This document shows positions 1 to 10,437 of a DNA stretch of 64,000 nt, one piece after another (position 1 is the stretch's first letter; each line of letters opens with the position of its first letter). Both the position numbers and the translations under genes were made by a program. The notes under the pieces are model-generated. The model saw only the letters and a program-made list of their open reading frames with translations, made no database searches and was not told where the DNA came from. This stretch comes from Petaurus breviceps papuanus (lineage: Eukaryota > Chordata > Mammalia > Diprotodontia > Petauridae). The stretch spans positions 5,662,366 to 5,726,365 of the forward strand of contig JAMXIF010001118.1 of assembly GCA_028583685.1 (NCBI GenBank), written 5' to 3'.

Positions 1-1124
1 TTTAGGTTTATTCAGAAATATTACAATTAATCAAAACCTTTTAGGTTTATATATTCTAGTGAAAATGATCTTGTTATTTTAGCAAATGACCTCAGTTGAT
101 GCAACTTAGTTTTTTTTCTATACCAATGAAAAATGTATGGAGTATAAAATTCTACTTGTAATTATTAGTAATAAAATATTTTAGTGCTAATGGAAACAAT
201 TATGTTCAGGTTAAAACGTGATATTTGAAAAGAATTATATTTTTTCCAATATTCTGTAAGGTATATCAAAACTAAAGAATTTAATTATTTGAAAAAAAAA
301 ACTCTGTAAGCCCTGCAGTGAAAGACTGCCAAGCATCTTATATGTACTCCAAACTATGGATTACATGGATGTTATGGAGGCTGTGACATAGAAAAACAAA
401 ACAAAACAAAACAATATAGTGGAGGTAGTACTTAGTGACTCTAAAATAAAATGAACAAGAAAGCTAACAGACATCAATATTTATGTTTTTCACTGTCTAC
501 AAACTATTTTCCAAAATAGTGATAACAAAGTAAAATTTAAAATTTAAGATAGAAGCAATATTTAAGTATTTTTGAGATTTGGTAAGGTTCAACACTACCT
601 TTTACAAATTAAAAAACAATAATAGCCATGGGGATGAAAAAGACATTAAAGGTCATCTTCTATGCCATTGCTAATTTTCCAAATACAAAAACTGAGTCAC
701 AGAGTTTGAATTATTTTCCCCATCATATCTTAGAACACAAATTCTGTGTCTCTAATTCAAGTGTTCTTTCCTTTTCCTTTTCCACATTTTTCCAAGTCTG
801 CCCTGCTGCATAAATATTCACTTAATTTAATAAGGCAATAGAATTATTTTTAATTATTTCTAATCAGAGGAAATATATATAATATAGAATAATATAGAAC
901 ATACCATGTATATAATAAATAATATAACATATATATGTATATATATAATGAATTTTATGGAAATCCTTGAACCAGAGAGGAGGATAGATAATACAGGTAT
1001 TAGGATAAAAGGAGACCAGAAAATGAATGATGAGAGGCAGAGCCAAAATGGTTGAGTCTTTAAAGGCAGGGACTGACCTGAGCCCTCTCAAGTTCCCTTT
1101 TAAACAGCCTTTAAATAACACCTC
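1..1124. other. no gene or repeat recognised
   Basis: AT-rich sequence with short A/T runs and an (AAAAC)n stretch near 392-412. The small open frames here have no recognisable motif or splice context. I see nothing to annotate. Confidence 0.5.
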
Positions 1125-1775
1125 AAAAGTATTATTTGCTCATGGGCAGGCTGAAGCAATATAATAACAGTGACAATTCTATCTAAATCAATTTACTTAT
1201 TCAGTGTCATATCAATTAAAGTACCAAAAATATTTTATTGACCTAGAAAAAAATAACAAAATTTTTCTTAAAGAACAAAAGGTCCAAAATATCACAGTAA
1301 TCACTGGGGAAAAAAAAAACATAAAGAAAGGTGACCTAATACTACCAGAAGTCAAAATACTCTGCAAAGTAGCAATAATCAAAACAATCTAGTACTGGCT
1401 GAAAAGTAGTGACAGATAAGTGAAATATATTAAGTACATGGTACACAAAAACAATTAACCATAGTAATCTAGAGTTTGATAAATCCAAAATTCCAAGATT
1501 TGGGGAATTTTGAGAACTCACTATTTGACAAAAACTGCTGGACAAACTGGAAAACAGTTGGACAGAAATTAGGTATACACCAATATCTCTCACCACATAC
1601 TAAGAAAAGGTCAAATTAACACATTATTTAGAAATAAAGGGTGGTTTAAGCAAATTAAGGGGGCATGGAATAATTTACCCGCCAATCCTGTGGATAAGGC
1701 AACATTTTTGACCAAACAAGAGACAGAGAGCATTAAAGGATTTTAAATGGATAATTCTGATATTAAATTATTTTT
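1125..1775 (+). mobile_element. L1 LINE, ORF2 C-terminal part
   Basis: The text parallels the better L1 at 12000-12600. Codons at 1204-1392 read ...KKGDLILPEVKILCKVAIIKTI, matching the ORF2 block usually read GGLALPDLKLYYKAAVIKTI. Frame breaks occur soon after. The copy stops abruptly at 1775, where an opposite-strand HAL1 tail begins. The L1 text resumes near 2690, about 600 bases further along the element. Confidence 0.75.
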
Positions 1776-2650
1776 TAATCAAATACTTTATTAGCTTCTG
1801 ATTTACATCATTCTTTTCTGGCAGATTTTGAGTTCCAATTTTTCTCCCCGTTTATCCCCTACCCACTGCCCCAAAATAGTGATCCCACTGGATATCCCCT
1901 CCTCCAATCTGCTCTCTCCCATATCTTCTCCCATACCCCTTTCAACTTTGCAGTAGGACAGGTTGGATCTCTATGCCCCAGTGCCTATATATCATATTTC
2001 CCAGTTACATATAAAATAATATTTAGTGTGTGTGTATATATATATACATATATATATGTATATATACATGTTTTAAACTTTTTATTTTAAAACTTTGAAT
2101 TCCAGATTTATTCCCTTCCTCCCTTGTCACCCATCCTTACTGGGAAGATAAGTAATTCAGTATAAGTTGTACATGTGTAGCTATGCAAAACATTTCCATA
2201 ATGTATATATTGTAAAAGACTGACTATATTTCCTTCCCTCCTATCCCACCTTCTACTTTTTCTATTCTCTACTTTGATCCTGTCCCTTTACAAAAGTGTG
2301 TGCTTCCCACTTCCCTGCCCCCCAGACTGTCCTCTCTTCCATCATCCCCCCTCTCATCCCCTTCCCTCCTACTTAGTGTGTATGTCCTTCCCTCCCTAAG
2401 CCAAATTCAATTAGAATAAGTTTGACCCATTCCCTTTTGCCTTCCTGTTCTTCCCCTCCATTGTAACCATTTCCCCTTGCCTTTTCTGTAGGATAGTTTA
2501 CCCCATTATGTCTCTCCCCATCTCCTCTCATTATATTCCTCTCTCACTTCTTAATTTCACCTTTTAAGTATCATCCCTTCCTATGAAATTGGTCTTGTGC
2601 CCTCTATCTATGTATACCTGTAAACATATATTCACATATGTATTTGAAAA
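1776..2650 (-). mobile_element. HAL1/L1 3' UTR, 5'-truncated, antisense
   Basis: On the plus strand this is pyrimidine-rich text that begins with T-rich sequence, the complement of a poly(A) end, followed by the block TTATTAGCTTCTGATTTACA. It parallels 47360-48050 and 56718-57720 line for line, including the run of TTCCCTCCTATCCCACC-like text and a final (TA/TG) stretch. Only the 3' UTR of the ORF1-only element is present, as expected of a 5'-truncated insertion. Confidence 0.7.
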
Positions 2651-2689
2651 GAAAAACAAGTCAAAGTTTTCTATAGTCATGTTTTCAAC

Positions 2690-3235
2690 CAGTCTATTGA
2701 GTAATTTGGAACTATGCCCAAAGTGCTATACCCAGCAATACCACTACTAAGTCTGCATCCCAAAGAAAAATATTTAAAAGGAAAAGGACCTCTATGTACA
2801 AAAACATATATTGCAGTTCTTTTGATATTGGCAACATAGGAGTGGAATGCTTCCCCCAAAGAGAGAGAGCCCACCACTTGTTAAGACAATGCATTCAATT
2901 TTTGGTATGGAGCTAAGAAGATGGAAAACTATACACAATGATTACAACATGAAGAGAATACCAACAACAAATAACCAAAATTAAATACTATGAAACTATA
3001 ATGACCGAACTTGGCCCAAAAGAAAAGAGCTATTTTCCTAATGTGAAAAGGTGGGAGGTTATGATCATTGAGAACTGTATAAAATGCCAGACTTGGTTGA
3101 TATTTGGTTTAGTTTTGTTGAAATGTTTTCTCCCTTTTATTCTTTATTTTAAAGAATCACTCTGTGGGAAAGGGAGGGATATGTTAGGAAATAAAGTTGA
3201 TGCAAAAGCAAAAGATCTCAATATTTTTTAAGACC
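2690..3235 (+). mobile_element. L1 LINE, ORF2 end and 3' UTR
   Basis: The L1 text resumes with AACTATGCCCAAAGTGCTAT, the codons for the NYAQRAI block near the ORF2 C-terminus, and runs to a 3' UTR with TTGATATTTGGTTTAGTTTTG and a purine-rich GGGAAAGGGAGGGATATG. It probably belongs to the same insertion as 1125-1775, but about 600 bp of L1 is missing at the junction. Confidence 0.65.
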
Positions 3236-3639
3236 TCTCATTCCTAGACGTCTTCCTCTTCCTCTTTCCAGAAACCCAAATGTATATAAACCTATGTCCC
3301 CAGGCCATCTCTGGCCACTTCATTTAGCTGCTTATCTTTCCATGACAATTGATATATGGGATCAGAAAGAAGAGTAGACATGTTACTTGTCTGTCACTGT
3401 CACTTCCAATTCCTCCTTTTACTGACATTACGCAGCAATCTGTCCGCTTTTAAGACCCCCTTCTTTTACCTAGATCATTGATATCCTTTCTGGATCATTG
3501 TTATAGTTATCTGACTGCAACCAAACACTCGCTCTTCCTTCTCAAGGCGTTTAGTACTTAGCTCGACGCCTTCATTTTCTTATCAACTGCCACGCTCATG
3601 ATCAGAAGATTCGTATACACACATTAATGTCTCTTTGTA
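3236..3639 (+). mobile_element. possible decayed L2 fragment
   Basis: Pyrimidine-rich, CT-punctuated text that resembles the long open part of mammalian L2 but is too worn to align confidently. It could be ordinary unique sequence. Confidence 0.3.
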
Positions 3640-3880
3640 CATATACATACATAATATAATATAATATGATATAATATGATATAATATGATATAATATGAT
3701 ATAATGTGATATAAAATGATATAATATGATATAATATGATATGATATGATATGATATAATATGATATGATATGATATAATATAATATAATGTAATATAAT
3801 GTAATATAATATAATATAATATAATAAATATAATATAAATAACATAATATAATAAATATAATATAACATAATATAAATAC
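3640..3880. repeat. ATATG/ATATA satellite with 10-bp higher-order unit
   Basis: About 240 bp of TATAATATGA-like repeats. The 5-mers ATAAT and ATATG alternate to give a 10-bp unit at the left and degenerate to ATAAT-only at the right. The long open frames on the minus strand here, rich in Tyr and Ile, are artefacts of this repeat. Confidence 0.9.
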
Positions 3881-3889
3881 AATCTGCTT

Positions 3890-5270
3890 CCTTATTTATT
3901 AACTTTCAAGGACCCACATCTTCATTACACTCTAGCCATGCATAGGGATCATCATACCTAATATTCCAACACCACCCATAATTATACTACCTCCAATACA
4001 GTGAACTCTCTAATTCCCCTCTGTTATTATTATCTGTGATCTATTTTTTCATCTCTCCTTGTACCTCATATGTCCTATGCCTATTCTTTCCACATCTAGT
4101 AATATTCTTTTACTCTACTAAACTCTCCTGACTTTTCTCTTTCTCAGACCCGAATTATATTTGACCAGTTCACATATTAATTGGTTCCTATCCTTGAATA
4201 CGCTGTCCTTTATACTTTTGTCTTGTTTAGCCCCAAACTTGAATTAGATCCACTATTCTGCCTTCTCTATTTCTACTCATGAGGTTCTCAATTGTGTCAG
4301 GTCTGGGATTATTTGTCCCATGTGCATTGTAGAGTTATGTTATTCAGTTGATATCCTCACTACTGAAAAGTATTTCCCTTATTTTACTCTGATTGACTGT
4401 CAAGCTGCACAGCATGGTTATTTCAAACATTCTACATTATCCTCAAGTTTCTTACATAATCACCTCAAACACTGTCTCCTAGCAGAAGTGCCTTTTCCAA
4501 ACTTTACTGACAAAAGAAAGCCAACCACTATGAATTTACACTTCTTCCCTAATCTTAACTTCACAATTTATCATTCACCATGTTCTATTTCTCTTATTTC
4601 TCATCTCTCTCTGTTATCTTTCATTTTTCTCACTTTATAGACTCCTTAAATATTGTCTATGTGCATGGACAAATGAACCTTAAAAGAAAAGAAAAATACT
4701 TTTGCTTCTGCCATTCTCATCCCATTAAACAATTAAGATATATTGCTACTACTCCTTTTCATAGTTTAATCCTGGCCTTCAATTTCTCAGGCTGCTGTAA
4801 CCTTGCTTATGCTTCCATGATTAAAGTGAAATTTCTCTCTCAAATGTTATCAATGATTCCTTAAATTAATTAATCCAGTCACTTTTTCTCATTTTCAGTT
4901 CTATTTGATATCTCTTCAGCCTTTGACAATGTTATCACCTCTTAATCCTGAATGTTGTCTCATCTTATCTCTACAATACTGCTCTTTAAGTTTTTATGTT
5001 TGATCATGATTCATTTCATGTTCACAAAATATGAGTGTGCTTTTCCCTCATTTTCTTTCTCATATCATTTTTTTCAAGGACATCAGTTATCATTGGCCCA
5101 CCAAGCCAAAAAATAAAAATGTATATGGCCAGATCTCTTTCTTAAAGGCTTTCTGATATTTTATATCTTCTGAATATCCATTTGGAACATAAAATATCCA
5201 GAGACCTGATTACCTCTCTTCACCCCCACAAAACTTATTCCTCCCCTAGATTTCCCTGGTTCATTTTGTG
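3890..5270 (+). mobile_element. L2 LINE, worn ORF region
   Basis: The text follows mammalian L2. The clearest landmark is CTCTTCAGCCTTTGACAATG at 4911-4930, which parallels the L2 block coding for SAAFDTVDH in the reverse transcriptase. Further on, AAAATATCCAGAGACCTG and the C-rich run to 5270 parallel the part after the catalytic region. Frames are broken many times. Confidence 0.5.
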
Positions 5271-5364
5271 AATGCTTGTGTTACATTATTTTATTTCTTA
5301 TTTGACCTACTAAAACCAAGGTAGAAAAATAGACAGTAATGTCATACTTTAGGGGAGGAGTATT

Positions 5365-5530
5365 AGATTCAATAATTTAGTTCAAATTTAATCTCTTCCA
5401 CTTACTACTTGTATAACCCTGGGTGAGTTACTTTACCTCCATAGGGCTTCAGTCTCCTCATCTATAAACTGAGAGGGTTGGGGTAGCTGACCTCTGAGGT
5501 GCCTTCTAACTGTCAATACATGACAGTTAT
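5365..5530 (+). mobile_element. CORE-SINE with CR1/L3-like tail (MIR3/THER1-like)
   Basis: The order CCACTTACTACTTGTATAAC, GGGTGAGTTACTTTACCTC, TCTCCTCATCTATAAACTGA and a tail GACCTCTGAGGTGCCTTCTA is that of a tRNA/CORE SINE ending in a CR1-type 3' tail. Confidence 0.6.
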
Positions 5531-6411
5531 CCTGAGCAATGTATTCTACATAGTAGTCTGGAAATGAGTATGAAATGCAAGAAAGGAAAGGAATTTATGC
5601 AAAATGATTTTGAAACAGCGAAGAAGTTTTTCCTATGTTTGGATGTTTATTTTAATTATTTCAAACTCTTCCATAGTAATCCATATGGTACACATTAAAA
5701 TTTGGAATTAATACCAAATTATGTTTAGTAATTACTATTAAATTTTTGTACCACATATAATCTTTAAAATCTCAATAAAAGTAAATTACACATCTCAAAA
5801 TTGATGTCATACCATTTCCCTTTTTCCCCCACAACTCAGTAAGAAAAACTATTTTTAATATCTCTTTTTATATTGTTAGCTTTGCTTCATTACTGAAACC
5901 AGGGAGAAGGCAATAATATCTTGTTTCTCTGCTATATTTCATCTCTGGAAATCATCTTTTCATTTCCACGACAACAAAACACAGGGGGAATAAATCTTCT
6001 GTTCCACAGCACTGACCATACCATATAACAACAAACCTACTCTTAAGTAAAGAGAGCATGAAATTAATGATAAATCTAAATCGGCTGTTATTGTGTTCAT
6101 ATTAATTTTTTTTCCTTTGGATTAGGAAACAAAATTGTAAAAAATAAAGAAGAATAAGGATCAACATCAGCAAGAATTGAGGAAATTATATGCATCAATA
6201 TTGTAGCTAAGACACTCTGAATCCCAATTCTTGATTTGCCATGGAAGTAACTGGTAATTTAAGTCAAGGCATCTTATTTTTTCTATGTCTCATTTTCCCC
6301 TTTCTTGGTAAAATGAAATAATGGAAGCAATTTTTATCTTTATGGATTTGGAAACACTACCTGGAATACAGTGTTGTGGCAAAACTGCACTTAAAAAGGA
6401 TAGAAATTTAT

Positions 6412-6442
<31 letters not shown>

Positions 6443-6640
6443 ATCATATAACTAATGAAAAGGTTAATTTTAAAAATATTAACCTATACTAAACTATAAT
6501 ATTAGTGGATTATAGTGAAGGATGGTTTTGTTATAAAGAACATCATTAAAACTAGAAATAATGATATTAAGGACTAAAACAGTAAAAAAAAACTAACTAG
6601 AATCTGTCAAGTTCCATGTCAATAATACTAATATGGCTTC
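5531..6640. other. no gene seen; possible MIR remnant and short CAG/TAG repeat
   Basis: Mostly unique AT-rich sequence. 6200-6370 has a MIR-like run (TCTCATTTTCCCC, TAAAATGAAATAATGG). 6412-6441 is (CAG)n passing into (TAG)n. Confidence 0.4.
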
Positions 6641-7445
6641 ACTCAGCTACAAGGAAAACCACCTGAAAATGACATCTAATTGGGTACATTCCTTTGAAGT
6701 ATAACAAATGAATGAAAGATACTCACTTAGTTGGAGAATAAGAAGTGAAATTCAGAATGAATGGGTCAAAAGCAAATTAAAGAAACAATAAATGATATTG
6801 TTAAATAAAATGACAATAAAGAAAAAAGATAGCAAATTATATAAGGCGCAACTAAAGAAGTCCTCAAAATTCAAATTAATAGAAAAGAAAAAGTCTGAAA
6901 ATTTTATGAGCAGAACTGAAAAGGAGATAGTGATATGTATATGCCAAAATAAACAAATTTAAACCAGTATGAAAGAACTTGTAAACATTAGAGAAAGGGA
7001 AAAGCTTAGAAACAAAAAGAATATATACCACATAAACAAAACCAATCTAATTTTAATACCAGTTGAAATTAATAAGGTATTTGATATTAGATGAAAAGAA
7101 AATCAAATTTCACCCTCCCCAGTGAATGAGGCAAATTTACCAAAAAAAAGATAGAATTTGAAAAGTTATCAGAAATTAATGTGTGTATACATATAAATAT
7201 ATATACACATATATATGCCAGAAAATAGTAAATTCAATGGATATTTATTAATAGCTACAATATTAAAATAAAATGCTTGTAATGACAAAATGAGCAAAGA
7301 AATCTTAAACTAATTCTCAGAAATTCTAAAATAACTGTCATTGTTTAAAAAAATCTCCAGGTGCAGATAGATTTACAATTAGATTATATCCAATATTTAG
7401 AGAGCAATTAATAAATACATCACTTTAATTCTGAGAAATAGAGAG
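6641..7445 (+). mobile_element. old L1 LINE, ORF2 fragment
   Basis: A-rich plus-strand text with AATTAATAGAAAAGAAAAAG and, near the right end at about 7347-7410, codons reading KKSPGADRFTIRLYPIFREQ, the conserved ORF2 block before the RT palm. It is much more diverged than the L1 at 10.4 kb and broken in every frame. A (TA) stretch lies at 7180-7218. Confidence 0.6.
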
Positions 7446-7557
7446 AGAAATTATTCTATCATAGTATCTTTATTAGAAAAGATGATTTCAATATCTAACA
7501 AACATTGATACAAAGCAGAAAAAGAAATCTATCTCAACAGGCCTATTGATACATTTT

Positions 7558-7704
7558 TTGAGGGGAAAGGAAGGGCAATCTAGTTTAAGTGACTTGCTCA
7601 AGGTCACATGGCTAATACATGTTAAGTGTCTGAGGACAGATTTGAACTCAGCTTCTCCTGACTCTGGGACTAGTGCTCTATTCACTGGGCCACCTAGCCA
7701 CCCC
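7558..7704 (-). mobile_element. tRNA-derived SINE (WSINE1 type)
   Basis: Read on the minus strand it has GGGTGGCTAGGTGGCCCAGT at the head (box A region), a box B-like element in GAACTCA/AAATC context, and GTGACCTTGAGCAAGTCACTT near the tail, followed by a short A-rich end. An 11-bp target-site duplication, TGATACATTTT, lies at 7547-7557 and 7705-7715, so the insertion is complete. Confidence 0.9.
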
Positions 7705-7824
7705 TGATACATTTTAAAAAACATCCTTACAAAGTGGTCATTGACATAATTAATTTTTGTGGCCAATGTGATGCAAGAAAATTGCACACTAAAAAAATAG
7801 TATAAACAATAAAATAAACAAGAC

Positions 7825-8121
7825 CTGAGGGTCTAAGAATTCCTCATCACTTATCACTTAGACTATTTTAATGGCCTTCTAACTGGTCTCCTTGATTCAA
7901 ATTCTTTTACCACTGCTATACATCATCAAGATGACAGACTACTACCAGCTTCCAAAACAAAGTCCTCTGCATGACAATTAAATTTTTTTCATAATGTAAC
8001 TGCTTCCTGGATTTTTAATCTTTTCACATTTCACCATCATCTATGTACTCTAAAATGCAGCTACACTTGCCCACTTGCAATTCCTTGAATAAGAGACTCC
8101 ATTCTCTTCTTCAATGCAATC
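7825..8121 (+). mobile_element. L2 LINE fragment
   Basis: GGCCTTCTAACTGGTCTCCT at 7872-7891 is the L2 block after the YCN motif region. The text follows L2 to 8121 and is then cut by the poly(T) of the HAL1 element. Confidence 0.6.
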
Positions 8122-9850
8122 TTTTTTTTTCACCCCTCGATTTTTTTTACATCATCACAATAAGATAAACTTATTCTTACACCCTCTGTCTATGTATATT
8201 GCTAATAGAGATATGATTCTCCAGAGTTATCATCTTTCCATGTAGGAATGTAAACAGGTTAATCTTATTTAATAACAGTTTTGTTTTTTGCTTTCCTATT
8301 TACCTTTTTATGCTCCCCTTGTGTCTTGTACTTGAAGACTGAATTTTCTGTTCTGCTCTGGTCTTTTCATCAGGACAGTTTGAAAGTCCCCTTTTTCAAT
8401 CAATGCCAATATTTTCTCCTGAAAGATTTTGCTCAGTTTTTCTGGGTAGTTGACACTTGTTTGTAATACAAACTCCTTCATGTTCTGGAATATTGAAGTG
8501 TAAGCCCTCTAATCCTTTAATGTAGAAACTGCTAATTCCTGTGCAATCCTCACTGTGACTCCTTGATATTTGAATTGTTTCTTTCTGGCTGCTTGTACTA
8601 TTGTCTTTTTCTGGATAATTGTGGAATTTGGTTACAATATTCCTTGGAGTTTTCATTTTGGGATATTTCAAAATTGACCAGTGAATTCTTTTAATGACTA
8701 TTTTGCCCTATGGTTCTAGGATCTCAGGGCTGATTTCCTTGATCATTTCTTAAAAGATTTTGTCCAGGCTCTTTCTTTGAACATGGCTTTCAGGTAGTAC
8801 AATAATCCTTAAATTATCTCTCCTGCATCTATTTTCCAAGTCTGTTGTTTTTCCAATGATGCATTCTATGTATTCTTGTAATTTTTCATTGTCTTGGTTT
8901 TGTTTGATTCTTGATGTTTCACAGAGTCATTAGCTTCCACTGGTCCAATTCTAATTTCTAAGGAATTGTTTTCTTCAGTGAGCATTTGTAGCTCCTTTTT
9001 CATTTGTCCAATTCTACTTTTTAAGGAGTTGCTTTCTTCAGCCAATTCCCGCTCCCCCATTTTGCCAATTCTGTTTTTTAAAGAGTTGTATTCATCAGTC
9101 AAATTATGTGCTTCCTTTTCCAAGCTATTGACTCTTTTTTCATAATTCTCATGCATAATTCTCATTTCTTTTCTCAATTTTTCTTCTACCTCTCTGGCTT
9201 GATTTTTAAAATCCTTTTAATCCTCTACCAAGAGAATTTTTGGGGTTCAGGCCATTTCAAATTCCCCATTGAAACTTCACAACAAGGCGATTGACACTGT
9301 TGTCCTCTTCTGAGTTTTTGTTTTTATCTTTCCTGTCACCTATAGCATCTATGGTCAGGGCCCTGTTTTTGTGCTCAGTTTTTAAAGTTGATTTCTGCTC
9401 CTGGGGCACAGGGTGCACTGTCCCAAACTTCTTGTAAAAGGGGGCTAGGGGCCTAGTCACTGGTTTTCTGAACCAGGGTCTCAAGTACTGATGGCTTGTT
9501 CACTGTGCTGGGGTGGCAAGGTTTAGTTGCACCCCTGTTGTGACAGTGTCCAAGGGCTGGCAATTAGCCTTCTACACTGGAGCTGCAGGCCTCACAGCTG
9601 GTCTACTGTGCCACTGGTCTCTTGAGTCACACTGCCTGTGCTAAGCTGCATTTCCCTTTGACCCAAGTGAGATAGACCTTTCCTGAAGTTCTTCTAAGTT
9701 ATCTTAAGCTAGATATTTGTTTCACTCTGTGTTCTAGTAGGTTCTGTCACTCTAGAATCCATTTAGAAGCTTGATTTAATATTATTTCTGAGGAAAACTG
9801 GGGAGAGTTCAGGAAACTTCCTGTTTTCTCTCCAACATCTTGACCCTGCC
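8122..9850 (-). mobile_element. HAL1 (ORF1-only LINE), antisense
   Basis: The element runs leftwards from a 5' UTR at about 9850 (it begins near GGGTCAAGATGTTGGAGAG) to a poly(T) at 8122. ORF1 is readable in pieces. 8866-9177 encodes a heptad-rich coiled coil (MRKEMRIMHENYEKRVNSLE..., with three repeats of the type EENNSLEIRIG). 8396-8671 encodes the C-terminal RNA-binding part with KTPRNIVTKFHNYPEKDN. Frames are interrupted. No ORF2 (endonuclease or RT) lies between ORF1 and the 3' end. The 3' UTR is much shorter than in the other two HAL1 copies. No convincing target-site duplication was found. Confidence 0.75.
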
Positions 9851-10437
9851 TCATACTTGCTCTTCTTCCATTAGTTTGTGGAGGATGATATGGGAGTTGC
9901 ACTGAGTGTTACCTTTATGTATTAGATTTCTCTGGTATTAATTAAAGCACTTTACCTTGTCATGGATTCCACTTAGTATGGATTTAACTATAATTACACT
10001 ATACTTGTTGGAGAATTTCTTTGGAGGGGGAATTGATGGGTTGGAGTAAGCAAATTATCTGCCATTTTATGGTCATGTTAATGGTGCTAACATTCTTATA
10101 GGCAGATAAAACAGAAATAGTGAAGTGGTAGATGGGGAAGTAAGTTTTAATTTAGGTAATTACAGAAAAAATGCATAAGTAGAGCTGTAGGGCAATAGTT
10201 TGTCATTTCCTTTCCAGTAAAATTGTAGTATTGATTTAATTACTGTTCCCAGAGAAACAGCAAGAGGTTGGAAAGTGGGCAAGACAGAGAGGAACATGCA
10301 AAATTGCAGGACAGATAACAAGATGCTTGTGCTAGGGTAGGTCCAGTGTCCTTAAGAATGCCTAGACAGGACATAAAGCATGATCTGAACCTTGCTAAAT
10401 GTAGTGGGCTTATGAATTTGTAACTAATCTAACCCTA
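9851..10437. other. no feature recognised
   Basis: Unique-looking sequence between two LINEs. I see no splice-bounded open frame on either strand. Confidence 0.5.

Noticed and set aside
3583-3882. Tyr/Ile-rich open frames of 81-99 codons
   Set aside because: Produced entirely by the ATATG satellite.
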